64,000 nt of DNA. Origin: Mactromeris polynyma (lineage: Eukaryota > Mollusca > Bivalvia > Venerida > Mactridae). The stretch is taken from assembly GCA_032209605.1 (NCBI GenBank), contig JASFXZ010000028.1, forward strand, positions 6,644,941 through 6,708,940, given 5' to 3'. Under the pieces are notes generated by a model. The model had not been told where the DNA came from. It ran no database searches and was given only the letters and a program-made list of their open reading frames with translations. A program made the position numbers and the translations under genes. Position 1 is the stretch's first letter, and every line of letters starts with the position of its first letter. Shown here piece after piece: positions 45,660-59,027 of this stretch.

Positions 45660-46150
45660 TACAGAAACGTCAAAGTGATATTGAAAAATCACTTTCGGAA
45701 AACTTGCACATTTCAACATTTTTACATTGTTAGAAAGCTCGGAGCATTTTCCTTCATTTGATACCAACTTTATGCACATACATTAATTAATACGATTTCT
45801 AATACCCACTGTTTTTCGAACCCAAACAGATTGAAAATATGTTTTCGTAAAATTTGCTCATTTTTAAATTCACCGATTTCCAATACTTTTGTATTTTTTG
45901 AAAGCTGAGAGCATAATCTTTTATCTGGTATCAACTTGATGCACACATGTAAAAAATGAGAATGTTTATACCTACTGTCGTGTTTTCGAACCAAAACAGA
46001 TTGAAATTTATTTCACGTAAAAATGCCCATTTTCAGAGTCTAATGAGAGCAACAAGAAATTCTCTGATGTTCAGTATTTGTATGTCGTTGGAAAGCTGGA
46101 AGCATTACCTATCAATTGATACCAAAACAAGTATTGTATGTCAAATATTA
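45660..46150. repeat. Three-unit tandem repeat, about 170-190 bp period
   Basis: Related words recur near 45731 (GAAAGCTCGGAGCATTTTCC), 45899 (GAAAGCTGAGAGCATAATCT) and 46091 (GAAAGCTGGAAGCATTACCT). Each is followed by a GATACCAAC/GGTATCAAC word. A second recurring word is TTTTCGAACC(C/A)AAACAGATTG (45812, 45982). Strongly diverged. Confidence 0.65.
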
Positions 46151-47005
46151 AAAAAGTAAATGGCTACCGCCGTATTGTTCATTCTATATTGGTTGTAAAG
46201 TACTGCGCGACCGCCTATACCCTTTTGCCCACCAGTTAACTGCGCATGCGCGGAATCTGACTCGCTTGTTTACAAACACGTTCCCTATTCTCTAAGTGTC
46301 TGTCTTGCTTATCATGATTTCTGTGGATTTTTCCTAGCAAATACAGTTCTACACACAAGCAATACATGATTTATGGTAGTTATTATGCGCCACATACATC
46401 AACTACACGCTGTGTGCATGCATACACAACAATATCGCTTATCAGATAAATCCGGCCGATGCAGATCGATATCGATGGGCTACGGGTCAGCAGTCAATTT
46501 GTCTGTCGGTAGTTTCCGTAAGTAAACGTAAATGTTCCGATGATCACCGATTGATAACTTGTATACCACATTTACATGTTGCCTCGAGCTATCTTAGATC
46601 TATGTATCCAATAGACGCTTAAAACATTATGTTTTATGCACATAAAGCGAAAACTATTTTATTGTTGATGAAACATGAGATACTTTTATTATTGAAAATG
46701 ACCTATGTGGTAGGCGAATGTTTTTATCATGAAGTAGAATATAATGGTCCCATATTGAAGTAATACATCCGGATGCAGCTAATATACCAACTGTTTCATT
46801 TAACATCGATGTCGCTTTTAGGCAATACTTTGGGAGGAAATATGGCATTTTTATAGAATAGCAATGAGGTGAAATATTGGTGGGGTTATATTTGTATATC
46901 GAATGACAATAGCTTGACTTTTAATCTGTGAATGCGTGAATTCACGGACTTATGTCCGTGGGGAAATTAAACTTCATATTTTTATAATATACATAATTTA
47001 GGCTA
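46151..47005. other. No feature seen
   Basis: Unique-looking AT-rich DNA. A slightly GC-richer piece at 46195-46270 contains CTGCGCATGCGCGG, an NRF-1-like palindrome, but I see no gene next to it. Confidence 0.4.
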
Positions 47006-49150
47006 TGCTATTATTATTATTATACCAAATTTATATAGCACTCTTTTCATATTATAAATATGTTCAAGAGTGCTTTACAATAAAAACATAAAATGCACAC
47101 AGTTAGCATAGATTCGAATATAACATTCTAAAAAAACACAAACTTTAAAACACTAGCTTAAGTTAAAGTCAGCCTGAAACAACTCACACAGAAAAGGTAA
47201 AAATCCTATTGTATTTAGGAGATATAAAAACTAAAAGTAACTGTACTTGATTAAAAGAACACAACGTCATGTGTTTTGTCTAAACCCGAAGTTCAGTTTG
47301 CATAATAATTTAAAAAAGGTGGGTTTTCAACTGTTTCTTAAAAATGTTCAAAGACTGAGCACTTTGGACTGAGCCAGGGAGAGCATTCCATAAGCTCGGA
47401 GCAGAATGGCTAAAGCTCCGGTTACCAAATGTAACAGTTCTGGTCCATGGGACCACTAATGTCAATGCACTGCTGGAACGAAGGTCTCTAGTTGGTCTGT
47501 ATACATTTAACAACTCTTTAATATATTGAGGGCACAGATCATGAAGTGCTTTGTACGTATATACTAGAATTTTGTAATTAATCCGTTGACACACAGGTAA
47601 CCAATGGTGTTCCTTCAGCACTGGTGTTATATGGTCATGGCGTGAAGTTTTTGTGATGATTCGTGCAGCAGTATTTTGAACTCGTTGAAGTTTACTCAAA
47701 GTAGATTTTGAGATACCAACAAGGAGAGAGTTACAATAGTCCAATTTTGAGGTTACTAACGAATTGACCAAAGTCTTCGTAGCATCAGTTGTGAGAAATT
47801 TACGTATGCGACCAATGTTTCACAACTGGAGATAGGCAGATCTGCAGGCAATGTTTACATGTTTTTCCATGTCCATGTGTGGAGTTAAGAAAGCACCAAT
47901 ATTTCTGATAGAGTCCGACGACCTTATTGAGGATTCTCCAACCATGACGGAAACGTTCTCAACATGTTTGAGATTGTGTTTTGAGGACAACAACATTACT
48001 TCCGTCTTTTCAGCGTTTAGTTTTAACATGTTGCCATTCATCCATGCAATACTTTCAGTCAGACAACATTCAATGCGACGTAATGCTTCATACTTTGAGA
48101 CACAGTCTATAGGTTTAAATGATATGTACAGCTGTGAATCATCAGCGTAAAAGTGATGTAATAGTCCATGATGTAGACAAATAGTGCCTACTGGCTTTGT
48201 GTACATAGTAAAATACTTTGGGCCTAAGACAGATCCCTGTGGAACGCTATATTGCATACATACAGGTTCTGAAAGTTCACCCTCAACAAACACTGTCTGA
48301 AATCTGTCATTCAAGTATGCAGAAATCCAAGCAAGAGCATTACCAGAAATATTATAGTGATTTTCTAAACGACTTAGCAGTGTATTGTGATATATGGTGT
48401 CAAATGCTGCTGATAGGTCAAGCAATACAAGGATAGTAACACAATTATTGTCTAGAGACTGAAGGATGTCATTTTGCACCTTAAGTAGCACTGTTTCAGT
48501 GCAATGAAACTTTCTGTAAGCTGATTGGTATGGCTCGTGCAAACTGTTTTCTGTAAGATGGTTCTCAATACGCACATCTACAATCTTTTCTAAAATCTTT
48601 GATGAAAAAGGAAGGTTTGAAACTGGTCTGTAGTTCTTCAGTACGTTTGGGTCAAGATCAGGTTTCTTCAGAAGAGGTCTAATGATAGCTCTTTTAAAAG
48701 TTTTTGGTACTTGGCAAAAACTAAGTGATGTATTGATTATAGTTGTTATTAAAGGCAGAAGTTCATCTAGGCGGGATTTGAGAATTCATGTTGGTATTGG
48801 ATCAAGTTCAAACGACTTGTTTGGAGACCTTTCAATAATTTTCCTTACTTCTTCATGTGTAGCTGGTAGCAGGTTGACAAGTTTAGAGTCAGTATGCATC
48901 TCCGTTATATGTTCAGTTGTAGACTCAGTCTGATTTAACTTGATTTCATTTCGGAGGTTTTCAATTTTGGATGTGAAAAAATCAGTAAAGTTCTGGGCGG
49001 TGTCTTTTGAAGAAGAACCAGCGGGAAGAACAGGGCCATCATTGCTGCCACCAAGTAAATGTTTTGTAATTTTAAATAAACTCTTGGTATCACGACCAGA
49101 AGCTTCAATCTTGTCTGAGTAATGGTTTTTACGAGCTTCATTCAGCATGA
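47006..49150 (-). mobile_element. CR1/L2-type LINE, 5'-truncated
   Basis: The 3' end on the minus strand has AAAGCACTC, 'GTGCTATATAAATTTGG' and then (TAA)n at 47010-47022, the usual short-repeat 3' end of CR1/L2 elements. The reading begins inside ORF2 at about 49148, so the endonuclease part is missing, as is usual for incomplete reverse transcription. Confidence 0.88.
47310..49148 (-). pseudogene. CR1/L2 reverse transcriptase ORF2, two nonsense codons
   Basis: One reading frame of 613 codons is interrupted only by TGA near 48786 (expected Trp after DPIPT) and TGA near 47818 (expected Arg in LQL.NIGRIRKF). It includes [11 protein letters not shown] (first catalytic Asp), [18 protein letters not shown] (catalytic YADD), the thumb region and the usual C-terminus with SKLDYCNSLLVG, LHWLP-like HHWLPVCQRI and LWNALP. 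Frames before, between and after the stops are collinear, so it is a young, recently dead copy. It would have copied LINE RNA into DNA at the target site. Confidence 0.93.
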
Positions 49151-52100
49151 TTGTTTAACTCTATAAACAGAATGCGACCTTATTGCAATAATGATAGTGA
49201 GATATTGTGATACAGATGTTACTAGTGTTTTTTGCAAATAACTAACATAATAAATAAAAAAAAATGAAAGCTTGATATTTTATATTTATTTTATACTTAA
49301 TTTCGGATTTTTTACGGAATAGAAATAATTCGGCCAATAATATCATTACATTTAATTATGATCGAAGTTATAGTGTGTGTTTGACTGAAATCTATCGTTA
49401 AGATAATTCATGTCGATTATTCTCATTTATGCTCTGCCATATGTTTTTTCAATTTTTGTTATTTGTCCCAGTTATAATTCATAACACTACTGATAGGGAA
49501 TAATTATAATCACTACTTTACCACACGCAAGCTAGCAACTCTTTGCAAATGTAAAATTAGGTGAAATTTGATAGGTAGAAATGTTCTATTCAAATTGATA
49601 TTTGGGTATAATTGTCTCTTCAAAGTAAGATATCGTAGTTTGTCTTATTGTTTGTACCAATTTATAAGTTTTAGTTATAGAAAGTCATAGAAAGATTTGG
49701 AAAATTGTACACCTCATATTAAAGAACTCATTAAACATTTCTTAAACTTCAATAATTTAAGGAATGGAATGTAATACTTCGGCTTTTAACATTAAGTTGC
49801 TTTTGCACATAATGAGAAACTATTGGTGTTCGATTTTGTTGATGAAGCGCGAGATTATTTTATTATTGAAAATGAAATATAGGACCGTATAGTTTCCAGG
49901 TTTTGCTCATGAAATAGATTAGAAAAAATAAGGAATTCGTTTCACTTAGCATGTGTACGTAATAAACACCTAGTCATGTAATTTTTCAATTCAAATTGAA
50001 ATTACAAATAATTTTGGACACTTTTGTAAATACGCAAGATACTGTGGTTTCCCGCAAATACCAAGCAAAACTTCTGTTTTTAGAAGTTTTTTACGCTATG
50101 GATCGGGTCTGCGAGACAAAATCTTATGAGAACAATTATACTCGTCATGGCGTCATCTACGATCCCTTCCCAGGCCTGGATCCACCGGAAACGAAAGGGG
50201 TCCTAGCCCCCAAGTCGGTTGTGAAGTGACCATATTACCTCTCAATGTTACTATTCTTCTAGCACTTTAAATACAACACAGCAATGTAGTATCGATTTCT
50301 ATGGCGGAAGCAAGTGCAATAACATTTGACCCCCTGATGTGCACTTTGGCCTTTTGTGACCGTCTAGTAGAATTGTATGCTTTTCAATCTACATCAGTCA
50401 GGCGCTTTCAAATTACTTAACATTTACACGGACACATGTATGTATATATGTAATGAAAGCGTCTGTAACGCGGATATCTGTCGTGATGTCGTTTTAGTGA
50501 TAAACAATGGAAGGGGGGGGGGGGGTGAAAATTGTACACCTCATATTACTCAATTCATTAAAATAATCAATTCAATAGTTTATGAAAGGGATTTTAATAT
50601 TCAAGCCTATTGTTTTGCAAAAATAAAACCATTTTGTTTTTTCCAGATACAGCCTACAATCATGATTTCACATTTTCGTTAAAATTTGTTTAAAACATGT
50701 TTATAATATTAAAAGTAATATGAACAATGTAATCCATCCCAATAGGAAACGAAAATCTAATGACTAGCCAGCTCTTAGCTCTATTCCAAAACGTATGTAT
50801 GACCACTAGGACAACTGCAATTTCCTATCAGTTTTATTTATCATTTTAAACAACCGCTGTCTATAAATATAAAATGCATATGAAACTTATGTATGCCACC
50901 ATAACTGATTGAATATTTAATCATAAATCTTGTAAAATAAACCTTTAACATACTAATTGGGTCATTCATTTTTCAATTAACATTTTTTTAGTTTTGCTAA
51001 TAATACACTGATTCCGAATTTTCTTCATGAAACAACTGCAACGCATGCACCTATCGTAGAGGGCAATACAATGATGACACATCCGATTATATAGAAAACT
51101 CGCCCGGAACTTGACGGAAATTTCGAAAGTTCGGTAATCTCCGTAAATCTCCGTATAGAATGCCGAACGGGCAAAAGAAATTGTTAGTGACTTTCTGTTA
51201 AATTTTCGGTGTTTTCAAGCGCATTCTTCAGATTACAAGTTAAATGAGACGAGTTCATATTTCTTTCGGTCGAATTAATGTAAACGTCAAAATATTAAAA
51301 TAATTAAAAAATAAGGAGGTTACAAATGACAGTTTGTTATTCCACCTGTAGTTTTAAGATCATTTGAAAAATTAAAAGTGTTATAGCCAACAATGTCAAC
51401 TGCTCCCTCCATATTATATAGTGTCGAATATAGCCATTTTGAGCACTTTCGCGCTTATCGGAAGAGCGAAATTTGTTGTACATGATATTCAAACTGATAA
51501 CAGGGCTCAAATTTAGCACTTGCTAACTTTCTTTATGCAAGTTGTGTTTGAAATATGAAAGTACTTATTCCAGTCACTTGACTTTTTCTGCATTGGCGTT
51601 CAAAAGTAGGATTGCACTGCTTCTGTCAGGTACTCTTAAGTCTCATATGTTAAGTAGTATTTATGCATACTTCATTTAGTTTTATATATTTGTCATAGAA
51701 TGAAATGATATACATATCACATGTGTGAATAGTCTAATCAGAATTATCATGCAACACTTGTCAGTACCATTTTTCCAAAAATAATGTTAAGCGGAACTCC
51801 AATTCAGCAAGTGAAAATGCTGGCCTACTAACGCAAGTGAGAACAATGCTAAGTTTGACCCCTGTGATAATAGATTATGTTTGTATATACTGTGTTTATG
51901 TTTGCATAATAAATACAGACACATGTATACACATGTGTACATAACTTAATGTTATTGAATTTATGTTTTTTTCAGCAAGGCGAGCATTAGAACAAGTTTA
52001 TTTATATAAGAAGAGAAAAATATAAAGCTCCAAAGGGGTAATGTACTGTTATTAGTTAAAGATTAAACTTTAAAATGTTCATGAAAGTTTCATGTTTGCT

Positions 52101-53930
52101 TACCTATAATTACAGATACTGAAATATAAGAAGACGATAGTTTCGTGATAATGAACTTATTGTTCCTTCAAGTAAGCCTTCATTAGAACCATAACAAGAG
52201 GATGTCTATTTATTTACTGGTAATGTGATATGTTTTACAGATTATATTCAATATGATTTCTTATTTATTGTACTCGTTTAATCTTCTTTGTAATTGTTCA
52301 TGTTTATATTTTCATGTCTCCAGCTTTTCGGGTGCACGCATTGTTTACAGAACTTCCTGTTTGAGGTCTATATCTACTAATATTATACTCGATGCCTTAA
52401 AAGTATTATGACTACGAATAAAACATTATTTGCTGCTGATAATCCTCTTGCAATATTTTGTTTTTTAGATTCAAGTTGGCGACGGTGTGGATGCAAAGTG
52501 GTTGAATGGAGGTGCTTATTAGGCAATCGTTATTTTTTTTAAATGAGTGTGTATCGTTCATGTTATGATCTCTATAATGTATGATTCACTATGTGAGTGC
52601 ACAGAATAGTTGAATCGTGGGGGAGTTGTGGTTAATTTATTCAGTGATAACAGATATAAATGAAATTCAGTTCTGTGTATAATTGATTGTACTTTTATCT
52701 TATTGGTAATACAATTATATGTTTTCAGTAATTTGACTACAAGGAAGTCAGCTAATGTACTGCACCATGTCTGTTTTGTTCTGTAGCCACATTTCTAATC
52801 ACGAAAATGTATGTCTTGAAGTGAAGGACCTTTTTTTGCTTTTCATGTTACTTACAAAACAATTAAAAATGAACATCTGAAGAAACCAAAAAACATGATT
52901 AAAAGATGCCTAAGCTGTTTTTCTCTGCAGACTCTCCTAATACGCCTTCCTAATACGATCGTGTACATTAAAACACTGGGATTAGCACAATGGAGTTTTA
53001 CTTTATCGTTTTACATCAATGTGACACTGGCTTCTAATTCTTGGATTGTGAAGTTCAGAGTTAAACCTCGCCGCAGGCAGGATTCATGGTTAAACTATAC
53101 AAATCATGAGTATAGTGTTCTACCAATCGATCCTTATGTCTACCACGGACACTTATGTGACTATAACTTCGTAATTTGTAATCTAAGAAAATATATATTT
53201 GTATAGCACTTCGATGATTGTGTTCAGTGTACCATGTGGAGTTTGATTTTGACAGAGTCAGATTAAAAATCACGGAGGAAAATTTGTCAGTGTAGTTGAT
53301 CAGTAAGCTCCACTGGAGTTGACTATACTCCTCACTACAGTGGGACTAAGTTCATAATTCGACGAATGGTGTTTTTGTTGCATAATGCAATGACTTTGAC
53401 GAAAAGAAGTACGGCATCAACTACAAAATTTAACATTATATACAGTTATGTAACAAATGTAGAATAGTAACTACCGGTCCAGTGTTCCATTTGTTTAAAT
53501 GATGAATATGTTGTGACATAAGCGATGTGATCAAACAGTTTCTATATAAACCGAGTAAATCTATTAGTCCTTATAATTTCCTGATGAGAATGTTTTTTTT
53601 AATGAGTGTGTGTATTGAGATTGTGTGTTAATACCTGTTTTATCATAGTTTGCTTTCATGTGCAATTTACTACCATTATTGCATGTACTAAATAGTTTAT
53701 TATAATGTTTATTTGAGATAATTCAACAACAATAGTTTATTATCAGTTTAGGTTTCTTTACAACATTTTAAGTCATTTAATTATAATCTGACTGTAGTAT
53801 TTCCTTGAACATTTCATCGTATGCTTTGTCAACTTCTTGACATGTATTGAGAGATGATTTCTTTCTTCATAATGTTTCTAAAACGATTTATGCAACATTT
53901 TCTCTATGAAAGTTATAAGATATTATGGCC
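49151..53930. other. 4.8 kb without a supported gene
   Basis: AT-rich. Two plus-strand frames (49996-50229 and 52895-53206) show no recognisable domain; the second follows a CTGCAG acceptor-like site but has no matching donor I trust. A G-run of about 14 lies at 50513-50526. No repeat array or transposon ends were recognised. Confidence 0.4.
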
Positions 53931-53934
53931 ACTT

Positions 53935-54412
53935 TCGCTTAGTACGTTCTACGGTATATGGCCATTTTCTCTAAGAATGTTCTAAGGGTTTTGGTCAATT
54001 TCTCTAATAACGATCTAAGATATTTGGCCATTTTAATTTTTTTGATTCAATTTTGATTAGATCGTTCTTAGTTTTTATATCAATTTCTCTTAGAACGTTC
54101 TAAGGTTTTTGAGTCAATTTCTCTTAGAACGTTCTAAGGTTGTTGAGTCAATTTCTCTTAGAACGTTCTAAGACTTTTTGGTCAATTCCTCTAAGAACGT
54201 TCTAAGATTTTTGAGCAATTTCTCTTAGAACATTCTAAGGTTTTGAGTCAATTTCTCTTAGAACGTTCTTAGACTTTTGGGTCAATTTCTCTTAGAACAT
54301 TCTAAGGTTTTTTGCCAATTTCTCTTAGATCGTTCTAATGTTTTTAAGTCAATTTCTCTTAGAACGTTCTAAGGTTTTCTGATAAATTTCTCTTAGGACG
54401 TTCTAAGATATT
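53935..54412. repeat. Tandem palindromes AGAACGTTCT, about 34-bp period
   Basis: About 14 units of 'TCAATTTCTCTTAGAACG' + 'TTCTAAGGTTTTTGAG'. The best have the perfect 16-bp palindrome CTTAGAACGTTCTAAG. Its core AGAAnnTTCT equals the head-to-head heat-shock-element core. The leftmost units are degenerate. Confidence 0.9.
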
Positions 54413-54559
54413 GCATGTTTTCGTGTTTTGTGTTTTTATATTGAAAATATTATGAAAATAAACAGAGTTTGTAAACCATTCGTACTTTTTCGTCTTCACT
54501 TTCATTTTTTAAGTGCATTAAAGCAGGGGGTAAAACTGGGAGTAGTGTACGAAGTCCCT

Positions 54560-56400
54560 TTTTAAAATATAACGAGTTATTTAAGGAATTATAATTACGC
54601 ATACAAAATGACAGTAAACTGCGTACATTGTGCAAATTTCTATCATAGCAGAAATGTATACCATGGTACAATCCTAAATTCAGTGTGATAGAATAAATAA
54701 ATGTTTTGTCATTGAATAGCTACATATGTACAGTGTAATATTAATGCAAAATCATTGAAACTAAATTTGTAAAGCGAAGGTTGAAACTGACGTTTATAAG
54801 AGATTAACTGTGACTTTATCATTTTAGACATACATTAAATAGCACATGAGCGGTTTGACTAAAGCAACGCATGAAGGTTTAAGACAGCTAAAGTACTGGT
54901 TAATAATGTGTTAAATGTGTTAACGAGAACACGTATATAAAATAAGTGCTAAAAAAAGTTTACGGAAAGTTGTGGCAACTTAAGGGATGTTTACACTCTT
55001 TTTGTAAGAATCTAATAAATTTATCAACAAGTAACTATATTTTCTCAGATTTTCATTAATCTATTCATATATGTGACTTTAATATAGCATAATAAGTTAA
55101 CTTACAAGGGGACATAACCTAGGTTTCATTGTGTTATAATGGAATCGAATTACTGTAATGAACAGGAGACAGACGACAGTGTAAGTTGTTTCACTCATTA
55201 CTGACTTTTAAGTTTTTATTTAATTAGACTTCTAATATCATTATTGAACAATACACAAATATGTTTTGTTTTTATCTATGGTATGAAAAGTCACACAAGT
55301 TCAATATTTCGGCCACACTTCTTTGTTTGTGAAACATATTAAATAACCAATTATTTTTTTCCTATTGACATACTAATCATCCCTTATTGTTTCTCCCGTT
55401 CTACTGTTAATTTAATCGACAGAGAACAACTGCTAGAATAAATGCCTGGATAATTAAAACTTCAGAGGAATCGTATGTATTATTGGCCGTGCACCTACGC
55501 TCAAATAAATTGCACCGAGGACACGATGAGGACAAATTGAAGTGTAATCAAGTATTTACATTCACTTACATGTCAAAATAGTGTATTCATAATACATCTC
55601 CATATTAGTGGAGTGAGGTTTGCCTGAAAAGAGGCTTATTTCAAGGGGTAGGTGACCACAAGGGTAAAACAAACAATATCACATACCTAAGTATTCGATA
55701 GGGTCTGTAGTTTATCAGACCACCGGCATAAATATTTGAAGTTGGTGCGGGCGCCAAAATCCAAGATGGCGTCCAAGATGGCCGTCGTTTTTGAATATAA
55801 ATGTATAATATGAAAAAGGCCCTGTAATCATATTCTGAAAAGAAATGTGGTTATATTTCTAAGATAACTAAACTTCACTGTACAAATGCAAATCAGGTGC
55901 ATATTCAGATATATCCAAAACGTTGAAGGTCAATGTCAAACTCAATGTCAAATGCCAGATGTGTAGAACAATGACCATTTTACCATATATTACATGCAAA
56001 TAAGACATTTAAATCACCCGATTTATTGTTGTTCTCTTCCGATATAAACACTTATACGTGACATTTCCGATGTGAAAACGCGTAGCTCAAGGGCTCTAGA
56101 AATATTTAAATACAGTTGTCCCGGACTACAGTAAATTTTAATTTTGACTTGTACGACTTGGGGGTCAAGTATTACAAACATAGACTATGGTACGGATCAA
56201 CATTAGGCCAGCATAACAGTCTTGTCCCGGGCTACTGGATTTCTAGAGCTCATACTAGGATAAACTTATCAAAACGATCAATTAGAAAATCTTCTACGAT
56301 CTATCAAATTGATTATTTCGTGTTGATGTCTAAGATCACCTACTGTCGGTTTAGAAACATGTCAACATCAAACTAACAGAAGGTCTTAATGTAACATGAC
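54560..56400. repeat. Remnant of a further unit (copy C, distal part)
   Basis: 54573-54960 matches A 31527-31915; 55060-55270 matches A 31945-32150; 55330-55600 matches A from about 33640; 56268-56400 matches the end of one unit and the first 40 bases of the next (35030-35165). A segment corresponding to A 32160-33630 is deleted, and 55610-56250 is replaced by unrelated sequence containing CCAAGATGGC repeats. Confidence 0.8.
55139..55180 (+). pseudogene. Orphan exon 1 of the coiled-coil gene, copy C
   Basis: Same ATG, length (42 nt) and donor (AGT|GTAAGTTG) as 32015-32056, encoding MESNYCNEQETDDS. The matching exon 2 is deleted. Nine bases differ from A and each changes the amino acid. Confidence 0.7.
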
Positions 56401-56429
56401 AAAATATGTACAAAACATACACGTATCCT

Positions 56430-56482
56430 TTAGCCTGTCACCGGATGTCAAACAGTGTGCATTGAATGGTGACATGCATAAA
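56430..56482. repeat. Isolated unit of the 50-bp satellite
   Basis: 'TAGCCTGTCACCGGATGTC' and 'CAGTGTGCATTGAATGGTG' match the unit of 44209-45255, 11 kb away. Confidence 0.75.
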
Positions 56483-56929
56483 AATGTCCACAAAACATTA
56501 AAGCTTTCATACAAATGTTAACTCTCACTTGTTAACATAAACTTTCACTTTGACATTTTGATCTAGCATTTTTGGCAATTTCATTAAGAATATGAACTCA
56601 GATTAACATATAAGATGTATACTCGATACATATATGTACTACACAAATATGTGTAAGAAAACTGTCCGAGACTATTATGGTGCGAATATACAATATACAC
56701 AGTGATGTTATACCACAATCATTGTTCGAATATGAAAGCTTCAGTAATACTTGACCTTAAGATGTAATTATATCAGATGTTCTATTGCTTTTAAAATGTG
56801 TGTACAAAAAATACAATGCTTCCAGTATTTGTACTGACAGTTCCAAGGCTGTAATTCGCTGTATGGTTATTATTTCTGTTTGTGTTTTGAATGTGTTTTA
56901 TATTTCCCTTTCCCCTGTGCAATTCAGTC

Positions 56930-57235
56930 ACTTGATATGGTATTCGGGTTGTTTTCCGCCCAGTTTCGGCCTATTGCTGCCGACTGTCTTGAGTTGTCCT
57001 GCGATCTTTCCCATTCGTCCCCCCTCCTTCACTGTCCACTTTGATCCTCCTAGTTATTCCTTATGGTCTGCCAGGTCATTCCCTGTGCCTCTAACATATG
57101 TACCCTTTAACCTGTTTAAGTGTCTTGTGTTTTATGGATTGTTGTTTTCCAAGAGGTATGCGTGGGGAGGCATTGTCTTATGTATGTGGCGTTTCCTGTA
57201 GCTACGTATTCTCTCTCTTTTTCTGCACAGTATCG
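56930..57235 (+). repeat. Dispersed repeat, second copy
   Basis: Plus-strand counterpart of 23311-23640, with 'CACTGTCCACTTTGATCCTC', 'CTAGTTATTCCTTATGGTCT' and 'GGGGAGGCATTGTCTTATGT'. The plus-strand reading at 56785-57201 runs through it and has no independent support. Confidence 0.7.
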
Positions 57236-58378
57236 CAACATCATTGACCATCGTTTTAGAAATAATCATTGATTCCCTTTAACTACTCTGTTTCCCTGCT
57301 TTTGTAGCTCGCTCCAGGAATTTATCCCTCACTGTTCATCTTCCGTCCGCCATTTCACAGTTTCTTCAGACCACTTTTATTTTAAAACCATTCGGTGAAA
57401 TTTCGATGAAACTTAGTGTTGATAATTTATTAATTGTCAGACTGTAATTTAATTTCACTCAAATGTCGCTTGGGTGACCTGCAGATAGTGTTCAACATGG
57501 CCGACAGTGAGCAATTATGCTATTGCTCTATGCATTTCGTGGGGATTCCATTTTGTTCGAATCTATGATATTGATTTCAAAACAATGCCAGACAAATCTT
57601 ACTTGGTAGATGTCCTACGATCTTAGTTAAAGTATTCCGAATAGTTGACAAAAAATGTCGCCCAGGGCGCAGGATAGGACAAGCCTTTCTTACATATATG
57701 TATGTCATATTCAAATGTTCAAATGTCTTGGCTTCATTTCAAAATCAATTATTTGAGGTGAACTTGGATAATTTATTACTTAACTTTTTTAAATTAGACA
57801 ATTTATTATCAAAATGGTTGACTGGGGTCGGTACAAATATTTTGGTATCCGCATCTAAGTAATAATTCACAGGCGAGTGTTATACATTATTATGTTTTTT
57901 GTGTGGTTACCGCATATGTTCATACGTTGATTGCACCTCATTAGTCCATATATATGTTTTAAAAGCGGACAATTTGGCAATCAATCGGTTAAGTGCAATG
58001 ATCGAATACCAAACTGGTTTAATCCAACGTTATTTGTACAGACATTCCTATGGCGGTGAGGGTTTAAGTTTCTCTATTGACCCCTTCTCACCTTTAATAA
58101 CGTCATAATCTAGGATTCTGTGTTTTGATGTTTTTAAGTGGATGTAAACTTCTCCTTCTAAAATTCAGTTGTCTCTGCTATTGTTATATCTTGTTTCATA
58201 GCTTTTTTAAAGTTTTCTTTGAAGTTTGTAGTTGGTACATACTTAGAGGTCGAGCTAAATTCGATGTTAACTAAAGGTGAGACTTATTTACCGAAGGACA
58301 GTGTACATTAACTTTCATTGCGGGTTTTAGAAAAGCGACATGACAGAACAATAATTTACCATTATTGGTTCAACATAC

Positions 58379-58591
58379 TTGGTGTCCACAAAACGGTTCA
58401 TGCTACGATTATGTGATTGTTTAAATGTCTGGGGTCTTACAATCGCTGTGTATGCTGGTGTCATGTCTGCTTATTTGCGCTCGTCACATGATAAAATGAA
58501 ACGCTTGTTTCTTTTGTATACACCCAAGTCGATAAGGCTTTCATTATCGATTTATTCATTATATTGGGTAAAGAGTGAGAAGGTTGTTTAA
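58379..58591 (+). other. Short frame conserved between copies B and C
   Basis: C encodes AGVMSAYLRSSHDKMKRLF and ends WVKSEKVV plus stop. B (40480-40620) has AGIMSAYLRSSHDEVKRLF and WVKGEKVV plus stop, with no indel over about 46 codons. B has a stop just upstream. It may be the end of an old coding exon or chance; no family recognised. Confidence 0.25.
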
Positions 58592-59027
58592 ATAATCTCA
58601 TATCATTTTAACTCGTCGTTCATATAGTGTATACAACACCCACATACTCATATAACCCCTAAAATTATTGTTTTATCGAGTAATACAGTTTTCATAAGTC
58701 TAATTCCAACCGCTGTAATAAAAAGACAGAAATGAATAAAAGCGTATTTTTCCTATATGTAGTACATATAGGGCCCGTTATATCAATATTCGTACGATCT
58801 ACGTTCGTAAGATTCGAAATGTTCGTAAGAATTTTCTTACGAAAATACTTACGACCGTTTTATCAAGGCATTCTTACGAAAATACTTACGACCGTTTTAT
58901 AAACGCGTTCGTACGTATGACAACGATTTTACGAATAAGAATATTCGTACGCAAACGCTCTTTAATTGGAGGTAGAAAACAACGTAGTTCGCGCCATCTG
59001 TCATCTACACGTTTGCATAGAATTATC

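Noticed and set aside
53935..54412. CRISPR-like regular repeats
   Set aside because: Repeats are tandem without unique spacers and the context is animal DNA. The same applies to the arrays at 6751-9305, 17985-18670 and 44209-45255.
56785..57201. A 138-codon plus-strand frame
   Set aside because: It overlaps the dispersed repeat also found inverted at 23311-23640, where the frame is not kept.
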